NCBI RefSeq assembly: GCF_014656355.1
Contig: NZ_BNCG01000017.1
Coordinates: forward strand, 1 to 36,805
Source: Camelimonas fluminis
GTDB lineage: Bacteria; Pseudomonadota; Alphaproteobacteria; Rhizobiales; Beijerinckiaceae
DNA: 36,805 nucleotides
Direction: 5' to 3'
The notes under the pieces are model-generated. The model searched no databases. It worked only from the letters and a program-made list of their open reading frames with translations, and was not told where the DNA came from. Positions 31,224 through 36,805 of this stretch are shown here, one piece after another. Every line of letters starts with the position of its first letter. Position 1 is the first letter of the stretch. A program made the translations under genes and the position numbers.

Positions 31224-32134
31224 CCAAAGTTGCTTCCGCCTCCCCCGCCCAGCTCGCTCCCCAAGCCAGCCATCAGACCCATTCCCAAATCAGCCCCTTG
31301 CCGCGCGTCATGCTCGAGCCGCTGGTCCGCGCCGCGCTGCTGGAGGATCTGGGCCGGGCCGGCGACATCACCAGCGACGCCATCGCTCCGGCCGGCGCCC
31401 AGGCGACGATGACGCTGACAGCGCGCGATCACGGCGTGCTCGCCGGCCTTGATCTGGCCGTGCTCGCCTTCCAGCTTATTGATCCGGCGATCCGCATCGA
31501 CGTCGCGGGCGCGGACGGCGCGGCGCTGGCGCCTGGTCAGGTCATCGCCACGATCAGCGGCCCGGCGCGCGGCATGCTCACCGCCGAACGCACGGCGCTG
31601 AATTTTCTCGGCCATCTCAGCGGAATCGCCAGCGTCACCAATGGCATCGTCCGCACCATCGCGGGGCAGAAGGCGCGGATCGTCTGCACGCGCAAGACGA
31701 CGCCAGGCCTTCGCGCTGTCGAGAAATACGCGGTGCGGGCCGGCGGCGGCTCCAATCACCGCTTCGGCCTCGATGACGCGGTGCTGGTGAAAGACAATCA
31801 CATCGCCATCGCCGGCGGCGTCGCCGAAGCCATCCGCCGGGTGCGCGCCAGCGTCGGGCACATGGTGAAGGTGGAAGTTGAGGTGGACGCCCTGACGCAG
31901 TTGCACGAGGCGCTGGCGCTTGGCGTCGACGCGGTGCTGCTCGACAACATGACGCCGGAGCAGTTGCGCGAGGCCGTGGCCATCACCGGCGGACGCGCCA
32001 TTACCGAGGCCTCCGGCCGCGTCACCGCCGCCACCGCCCCGGCCATCGCCGCCGCCGGCGTCGATCTGATCTCGATTGGCTGGCTCACCCACAGCGCGCC
32101 GGTGCTGGATATCGGCCTCGACTGGCAGGGGTAA
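31220..32134 (+). CDS. nadC: Nicotinate-nucleotide pyrophosphorylase (carboxylating) NadC
   Basis: This 304-aa enzyme converts quinolinate and PRPP to nicotinate mononucleotide, the last step of this operon. Motifs: LEDLGRAGDITSDA (41-54), ERTALNFL (123-130), TRKTTPGLR (157-165), KDNH (191-194), and LLDNM in the barrel. The start ATG lies in the ATGA overlap with nadB, so the two are translationally coupled. The first 28 residues are a Ser/Gln-rich extension without family similarity. Confidence 0.97.
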   Translation: MTKVASASPAQLAPQASHQTHSQISPLPRVMLEPLVRAALLEDLGRAGDITSDAIAPAGAQATMTLTARDHGVLAGLDLAVLAFQLIDPAIRIDVAGADGAALAPGQVIATISGPARGMLTAERTALNFLGHLSGIASVTNGIVRTIAGQKARIVCTRKTTPGLRAVEKYAVRAGGGSNHRFGLDDAVLVKDNHIAIAGGVAEAIRRVRASVGHMVKVEVEVDALTQLHEALALGVDAVLLDNMTPEQLREAVAITGGRAITEASGRVTAATAPAIAAAGVDLISIGWLTHSAPVLDIGLDWQG

Positions 32135-32303
32135 CATCACGCGGGCGATTGCCAGCGGCCGGCGCATCGGGCCAAATGGCGGGATTGTCCAGAAACTGCC
32201 CCGGCCGGAGCGCGGCATCCGCTACGGATCGGGGTCCATCAATGGACAGGGTCTGGACGTTCGCAAACGCTGGCCCTGCCCCAATAACGCCGGAGGAAAC
32301 CGC

Positions 32304-33188
32304 ATGGCCAGCGAGAAACTGACAGCGCTTGTGGCGCAATTCCGCAAGCGGCCGCTGAACCTTGCCGACGGCGAAACGGTCAACCGCGCCAAATACGACC
32401 GCTTCGCCGACCTGTTTCCGCCTGCGGACGGGGTGACGATCACCCCCAAGACCCTGGGCGGCGTCGCCGCCGAGCGTCATGAGGCCGGCGACGGCCCCAC
32501 CGTGTTGTATCTGCATGGCGGCGGCTACACGCTGGGCTCGATCCGCTCGCACCGCCACTTGATCTCGAAGCTGGCGGCGGATCTGCAGGGGGTGGTTTAC
32601 GCCATCGACTACCGCCTGGCGCCAGAGGCGCCGTTTCCCGCCCCCGTGGACGACGCCGTCGCCGCCTGGCGGGAACTGCACGAAACCGAACCCGGACGCG
32701 CCATATCCGTGATGGGCGATTCCGCAGGCGGCGGTCTCTGCTTCGCCCTGACCATCGCAGCGCGCGACCAGGGGCTGCCGGCGCCGCGCGCCCTCGTCGC
32801 CATCAGCCCCTGGGTGGACATGACGGCGAGCAGCAGCAGCTATGAATTCCTCAGCGGCGTCGATCCCGTTCTCTCCCGGCAGGACATCGTCTGGCATTCC
32901 GGCCGCTATCTCGCTGGCGCCGACCTCCTGACCGGCCTCGCCTCGCCGCTGTTCGCCGATCTGAAGGGCCTGCCGCCAACGCTGATCCAGGTCGGCGACC
33001 ATGAGGTGCTGTTCGGCGATTCCGTCCGCATCCACCAGCGGCTGATCGCGGCCGGCGTCGATACGGAACTGTCGCTGTGGAAGGACATGTTCCACGTCTG
33101 GCACTTCTACTGGCGCCAGCTCGACGAGGGTGCCGAGGCCATCGCCGCCGCGGCCAGGTTCATCCGCCGCCAGCATGGGGCTCCCTAG
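32304..33188 (+). CDS. Alpha/beta hydrolase, hormone-sensitive-lipase (HSL) family esterase
   Basis: This 294-aa esterase has the HSL oxyanion motif HGGG (71-74) and the nucleophile Ser140 in GDSAGG. The acid is likely Asp232 or Glu234 in QVGDHEVL, and the base is His264 in MFHVWH. DYRLAPE (102-108) is another family marker. Members hydrolyse short-chain acyl esters; the natural substrate is unknown. The ATG at 32304 has GGAGGA about 6 nt upstream. It follows nadC after 169 nt and is convergent with the methyltransferase gene. Confidence 0.9.
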   Translation: MASEKLTALVAQFRKRPLNLADGETVNRAKYDRFADLFPPADGVTITPKTLGGVAAERHEAGDGPTVLYLHGGGYTLGSIRSHRHLISKLAADLQGVVYAIDYRLAPEAPFPAPVDDAVAAWRELHETEPGRAISVMGDSAGGGLCFALTIAARDQGLPAPRALVAISPWVDMTASSSSYEFLSGVDPVLSRQDIVWHSGRYLAGADLLTGLASPLFADLKGLPPTLIQVGDHEVLFGDSVRIHQRLIAAGVDTELSLWKDMFHVWHFYWRQLDEGAEAIAAAARFIRRQHGAP

Positions 33189-33328
33189 AGCAGTTTTTCG
33201 ATCAATCTGGATCGCAAACCGCTGCAGTTTTCCTTGGACTGAGCGAATTCTGATCGGTCAGCCGGTTCCGGCTGACCGAAAGCGCCCGGGCACGGGTCAG
33301 ATCCGCCCGGTCGGGATTCCGTCCCGGT
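33189..33328. repeat. Rhizobial-type intergenic repeat with strong hairpin
   Basis: The segment starts AGAGCAGTTTTTCGATC, runs through CGCAAACCGCTGCAG and GGACTGAGCG, and ends with the hairpin at 33255-33278. Its beginning resembles the widespread rhizobial 'GAGCA-TTTTCGAT' intergenic repeats, and it shares the general layout of copies A-C. Confidence 0.45.
33255..33278. terminator. Perfect 11-bp hairpin between convergent genes
   Basis: CGGTCAGCCGG and CCGGCTGACCG are separated by TT only. It lies between the esterase and the cytosine methyltransferase and may terminate both, though without a T-run. Confidence 0.55.
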
Positions 33329-34555
33329 TCAGTTTTCCGGATGGGGATCGCGCTCCAGCGCGGCGGCGATGTGCGGCCGCATCGCCTCAGCCAGAAACTC
33401 CGCCACAGGCGCCACCACGGCGTTGCCGAACTGCCGGTAGGCCTGGGTGTCGGAAACGGCGATTTTCCAGCGGCGCTCGCCCCGGTCGAAGCCCATCAGC
33501 CGGGCGCATTCCAGCGGCGTCAGCCGGCGCGGACGCTGGCCCGGCTGGTCGATGAGAATTTCCGAACCGTCCTTGTAGTAGCGCGCCGACAGGGTGCGGG
33601 CGACGTCGCCTGGCCCGAACAGGCTGTAGCCGAAGCCGTTGCCCTTCGCCGCGTGCTTGTCGCGATAGGCGCGCAGATAGTCCCACAGGCGCGGCGTCAG
33701 GGTATATTTTGCATCGACCTCGGCGTGCGGCAGCAGGATGTCGCCCAGCTTTGGCCCGCCGGCCGGCAGTTCGAGCCCGCCCAGATCAAACGCGGTCGGC
33801 TCGCGGAAGCCGACGATGAAAATCCGCTCGCGCTTCTGCGGCACCCAGTGGGCGGCGCTGATAACGCGTGTCTGCACATGATAGCCAAGCTCCCTGGTCA
33901 GCACATGCATGATGGTGGCGAAGGTGCGCCCCCGGTCGTGGCTTTCAAGGTTCTTGACGTTCTCCAGCAGAAACGCCGCCGGGCGGTGATGGGCGATGAT
34001 GCGCGCGGTGTCGAAGAACAGCGTGCCCTGAGTGTCGCACAAAAAGCCATGGGGACGCCCCAGGGCGTTTTTCTTCGAAACGCCGGCGATGGAGAACGGC
34101 TGGCAGGGGAAGCCGGCGAGGAGCACGTCGTGCCCGGGAACCAGCCCCGGATCGGCGGCGTATTCGCGGACGTCGCCGGCGAGTTCGTGATTGTCGCGGA
34201 AGTTCAGGGCGTAGGTTTTGCGCGCGTTGACATCCCACTCCGAGGTGAAGACGCAATGGCCGCCAATGCCCTGAAAGCCGATGCGCAATCCGCCAATGCC
34301 GGCGAACAGATCAATGAAGCGGAATGCAATGGGCTCGGGTCGCGGCGCCGCCTGGCTGGCTGCTTCACGCAACACCCGCATGGCCAGTGGCGGAGGCTGG
34401 GCGTCGCCAGCGGCATAGCGGGCGATGGTCCGTTCCGACACCGCCAGCAACTCCGCCGCTTCGGTCATGGTCAGACCGGCGCGCTCGCACAGTTGACGGA
34501 ACTCCGGCCGGGCCGTGGGCGATTGTGCGCCGGTTGGCGAGACGACGTCGGACAT
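33329..34555 (-). CDS. dcm: DNA (cytosine-5-)-methyltransferase, Dcm-like, with N-terminal HTH
   Basis: This 408-aa enzyme has all main C5-methyltransferase motifs: FIDLFAGIGGL (I), GFPCQPFS with catalytic Cys151 (IV), LLENV (VI), QKRERIFIVG (VIII) and QFGNAVV (X). GVSKKNALGR and CDTQGTLFFD are close to E. coli Dcm. Residues 17-65 form an Xre-like helix-turn-helix (LTMTEAAELLAVSERTIARY). The ATG at 34555 has GGAG 5 nt upstream. No restriction enzyme or vsr gene is nearby, so it is a solitary methylase. The recognition site is not readable from sequence; a Dcm-like CCWGG is only a guess. Confidence 0.92.
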   Translation of the reverse strand: MSDVVSPTGAQSPTARPEFRQLCERAGLTMTEAAELLAVSERTIARYAAGDAQPPPLAMRVLREAASQAAPRPEPIAFRFIDLFAGIGGLRIGFQGIGGHCVFTSEWDVNARKTYALNFRDNHELAGDVREYAADPGLVPGHDVLLAGFPCQPFSIAGVSKKNALGRPHGFLCDTQGTLFFDTARIIAHHRPAAFLLENVKNLESHDRGRTFATIMHVLTRELGYHVQTRVISAAHWVPQKRERIFIVGFREPTAFDLGGLELPAGGPKLGDILLPHAEVDAKYTLTPRLWDYLRAYRDKHAAKGNGFGYSLFGPGDVARTLSARYYKDGSEILIDQPGQRPRRLTPLECARLMGFDRGERRWKIAVSDTQAYRQFGNAVVAPVAEFLAEAMRPHIAAALERDPHPEN

Positions 34556-34767
34556 CGGGGCTCCGCGATATGCCGCCCGGCCTCCCTGCAAGACGCGTGC
34601 GGAGCGAATCCCGACGACTGGGACGATTTCTGACACCATGTCGCCAGTTGTCCCTGTCCGCAACGCGCGCGTGCTGCGCCGCCACAAGTTACCTGTGCGT
34701 TTTCAGCGCCCCTGCGCCCACTCCAGCTTCCCCGCGGCCCGAATTTCCCCGTGTCCCGAAGCCTGGC

Positions 34768-34926
34768 CTACATGGCCCGGTAAACCCATGCCTCCAGGAC
34801 AAGCCAGGCGAGGCCTACCAGCAGCAGGCTTGCCAAAAGCACATACAGGACCTTGCGGCCCAACGGCCCCTCACGGGCCTGTTCATCGCTCATGATGACC
34901 TTGCCGTGATGTTTCCAGAACGTCAT
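34768..34926 (-). CDS. Small membrane protein, 52 aa
   Basis: The ATG at 34926 has GGGGGAG about 7 nt upstream. The product starts MTFWKHHGKVIMSDEQ and has one hydrophobic helix (about residues 25-45, VLYVLLASLLLVGLAWLVL), ending VYRAM. An internal ATG (34893) would give 41 aa but has no ribosome site. No family is recognised. It is upstream of and on the same strand as dcm, but 212 nt away, and divergent from the acyl-CoA ligase. Confidence 0.6.
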   Translation of the reverse strand: MTFWKHHGKVIMSDEQAREGPLGRKVLYVLLASLLLVGLAWLVLEAWVYRAM

Positions 34927-35196
34927 GTCAGGTCTCCCCCTGTCATTTTGGCGAGCCACAACGAGGTCGCCCGGTCTGTCAGAGGGAAACGCAACGGTTG
35001 CCCGGCGTGTTCCCTCCAGGGTCCCGCCCAGCCCCTCCGGAGCCTTCGCCGCCGCCCTCGCCAGCAGCGACGCAGCCTTGACACGACGCCTTCTCCAATT
35101 GGATAAACCGGCGGTCGACGCGCAGCCTGAAACCGGAATGACGGGGGCGTCGCCGCCACGCGCCGACTCAAAAAACAGCGGCAAGGGAGACGAAAC

Positions 35197-36744
35197 GTGG
35201 GGTGGATCAAAAGCGGCGACCGCACGCTCAGCGGCCCCGAATTCAACGCGCGCGCCCTGCGCGCCGCCGGGGCGCTGGAAAGCCTGGGCGTCCGGAAGGG
35301 CGATGGCGTCGCCCTGTATCTGCGCAACGAACTGGCTTATTTTGAAGCGTCGTTCGGCGTCGGCATGCTTGGCGCCTATTCAATACCGGTCAACTGGCAT
35401 TACACGGCGGATGAGGCGGAGTATCTCCTGCGCGACAGCGGCGTGAAGGTGCTGCTGATCCACGCCGACCTGCTGCCGCCCATCGCCCACGCCATTCCGG
35501 AAGGCGTCGCGGTCGTAATGGTGGAGACGCCGCCGGAAATCATCGTCGCCTACGGCCTCGCCGACGTCGCGCCGCCCGCCGGCGCAACCCTGTGGCGCAA
35601 TCTGCTGGCCAACGCCGCGCCGCTGGCGCGCGAGCCGGAGCCGGCGCCAAGCTCCATCATCTATACCTCCGGCACCACCGGCCGCCCCAAGGGCGTGAAG
35701 CGCCCGACGCCGACAGAGGCGCAGATCGCCGCCGCCAACGCCATGCTGGGCTGGTCCTATGGCTACGCCGACCATCTGCAGGGGCGGCGCAGCCCGGAGG
35801 AGATCACCACGGCGATCATCGGCCCGGTGTACCATGCGGCGCCCAACGCCCATTCGGCGTTCTCCATCCGCATCGGCGCCAATGTGGTGGTGACGCCGCG
35901 CTTCGATCCCGAAGGGCTGCTGCGACTGATCGAGCAGGAGCGCATCACCCACCTGAACATGGTGCCGATCATGTTCAAACGGCTGCTGCAACTGCCCAAT
36001 GAGGTGAAACAGCGCTACGACCTCTCGTCGCTGCAATACGTCACCCACGCGGCGGCGCCCTGCCCGCTGGAGGTGAAGCGGGCGATGATCGCCTGGTGGG
36101 GCCCGGTCATCAACGAATACTACGGCTCGACCGAGATGGGGAACGTCACCAACCTGTCGTCGGAGGAGTGGCTGAAGCACCCCGGCTCCGTCGGGCGGGT
36201 GATGCCCGGCGTCAGCGTCCGGGTCATCACCGAAACCGGCGAAGACGCGGCGCCTGGCGTGGTGGGCGAGGTGATCGGCGGACCGCTGACCGGCCTGAAC
36301 TTCACCTATCAGAACGCGCCGGAAAAGCGCGCCTCCATGGAGCGCTACGGCCTTGTGACGCCCGGCGACATCGGCTTTTTCGACGCCGACGGCTTCCTTT
36401 ATCTGTGCGACCGCAAGAACGACATGATCATCTCGGGCGGCGCCAACATCTACCCGGCTGAAATCGAGGGCGAGTTGCTGAAGCTGCCCGGCGTGGCGGA
36501 CTGCGCCGTGTTTGGCGTGCCGGACGATGAATTCGGCGAGAGCGTCATGGCGGTGGTGCAGCCGGCCCCCGGCGCCGATCTGACGGCGGATGGTCTGCGC
36601 GCCGCGCTGCGCAAGACCCTGACCGGCTACAAGGTGCCGCGCCAGATCGACTTCGCCGACAGCCTGCCGCGCGAGGATTCCGGCAAGATCTTCAAACGCA
36701 AGTTGCGCGAGCCCTATTGGGCGGGACGCGAGCGCGCCATCTGA
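35197..36744 (+). CDS. Acyl-CoA ligase (AMP-forming), 515 aa
   Basis: The enzyme has the AMP-binding motif YTSGTTGRPKG (156-166), NEYYGSTEMGN, the DRKNDMIISGGANIYPAEIE hinge region and the C-terminal lysine in DSGKIFK (Lys497). GPVYHAAPNA is typical of ligases for cyclic, steroid-type or medium-chain acids rather than long-chain FadD, but the substrate is not certain. The start is GTG 35197, with AAGGGAGA 6 nt upstream. It stands alone, divergent from the 52-aa membrane protein. Confidence 0.87.
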   Translation: MGWIKSGDRTLSGPEFNARALRAAGALESLGVRKGDGVALYLRNELAYFEASFGVGMLGAYSIPVNWHYTADEAEYLLRDSGVKVLLIHADLLPPIAHAIPEGVAVVMVETPPEIIVAYGLADVAPPAGATLWRNLLANAAPLAREPEPAPSSIIYTSGTTGRPKGVKRPTPTEAQIAAANAMLGWSYGYADHLQGRRSPEEITTAIIGPVYHAAPNAHSAFSIRIGANVVVTPRFDPEGLLRLIEQERITHLNMVPIMFKRLLQLPNEVKQRYDLSSLQYVTHAAAPCPLEVKRAMIAWWGPVINEYYGSTEMGNVTNLSSEEWLKHPGSVGRVMPGVSVRVITETGEDAAPGVVGEVIGGPLTGLNFTYQNAPEKRASMERYGLVTPGDIGFFDADGFLYLCDRKNDMIISGGANIYPAEIEGELLKLPGVADCAVFGVPDDEFGESVMAVVQPAPGADLTADGLRAALRKTLTGYKVPRQIDFADSLPREDSGKIFKRKLREPYWAGRERAI

Positions 36745-36779
36745 CCGCGCCTGCCCCGCCGCGGCGGCCGGCTGCCAAC

Positions 36780-36805
36780 AAAAAAGCTCCGGAGCCTGCG
36801 CTCCG
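36780..36805 (-). terminator. Half terminator of a gene beyond the right edge
   Basis: Read on the minus strand, CGGAGC, a 4-nt loop, GCTCCGGAGC and TTTTTT form a rho-independent terminator whose upstream arm is cut by the window end. It implies a minus-strand gene just outside, convergent with the acyl-CoA ligase. Confidence 0.7.

Noticed and set aside
32085-33176. A 363-codon minus-strand frame opposite the esterase
   Set aside because: Antisense shadow; the esterase catalytic motifs are on the plus strand with a good ribosome site.

Overview
The window is high-GC chromosomal DNA from an alphaproteobacterium, most likely Hyphomicrobiales (Rhizobiales). This rests on several genes: the partial porin at the left edge (Porin_2-type mature start), the CtrA, ChpT and SciP cell-cycle proteins, a DUF1134/EipA protein, a Rhodobacter/Rhizobium-type phospholipid N-methyltransferase, and a NadQ-type NAD regulator in front of nadABC. 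It reads as ordinary core chromosome: no transposase, integrase, phage gene or CRISPR array was found.

Layout. 1-3.5 kb: a truncated porin gene (minus), an orphan branched-chain-type ABC binding protein, a BKACE (DUF849) enzyme and an isoprenylcysteine-type membrane methyltransferase. 3.7-6.3 kb: a PPK2 polyphosphate kinase, a membrane protein with a degenerate GGDEF domain, and a DUF4287 protein. 6.6-9.2 kb: tRNA-Met(CAU), a PmtA-like methyltransferase and mnmA. 9.6-15 kb: a cell-cycle block with sciP (preceded by a CtrA-like box), a methyltransferase coupled to an UPF0104 membrane protein, fliJ, ctrA and chpT. The DNA upstream of ctrA carries five GANTC (CcrM) sites in 171 bp and TTAACC half-sites. 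15.3-19.7 kb: cysQ, a divergent trpS, eipA and a membrane-anchored coiled-coil protein. 20-26.6 kb: an acyl-CoA synthetase, an orphan ureE with an extreme His tail, and a single-chain biotin-dependent acyl-CoA carboxylase. 26.8-32.1 kb: a 49-aa membrane protein, nadQ, and the nadA-nadB-nadC operon with two tandem operator-like repeats. 32.3-36.8 kb: an HSL-family esterase, a solitary HTH-Dcm cytosine methyltransferase, a 52-aa membrane protein and a second acyl-CoA ligase. The last bases are half of a terminator belonging to a gene beyond the right edge.

How genes work together. CtrA is phosphorylated through ChpT and inhibited by SciP; fliJ (flagellar export) and eipA (envelope) are typical of the CtrA neighbourhood. 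NadA, NadB and NadC make nicotinate mononucleotide from aspartate and are probably repressed by NadQ. The two acyl-CoA ligases and the carboxylase suggest acyl-CoA metabolism, but they do not form one operon.

The most unusual signals are small-scale. nadB carries an in-frame 15-codon insertion built around the same palindrome (9-bp arms, 3-nt loop) seen in an intergenic repeat at about 2.7 kb. Short tandem duplications (12, 14, 16 and 18 bp) recur just outside or at the ends of genes. I did not find a clear new multi-gene system. All calls come from reading the sequence; no database search was run.
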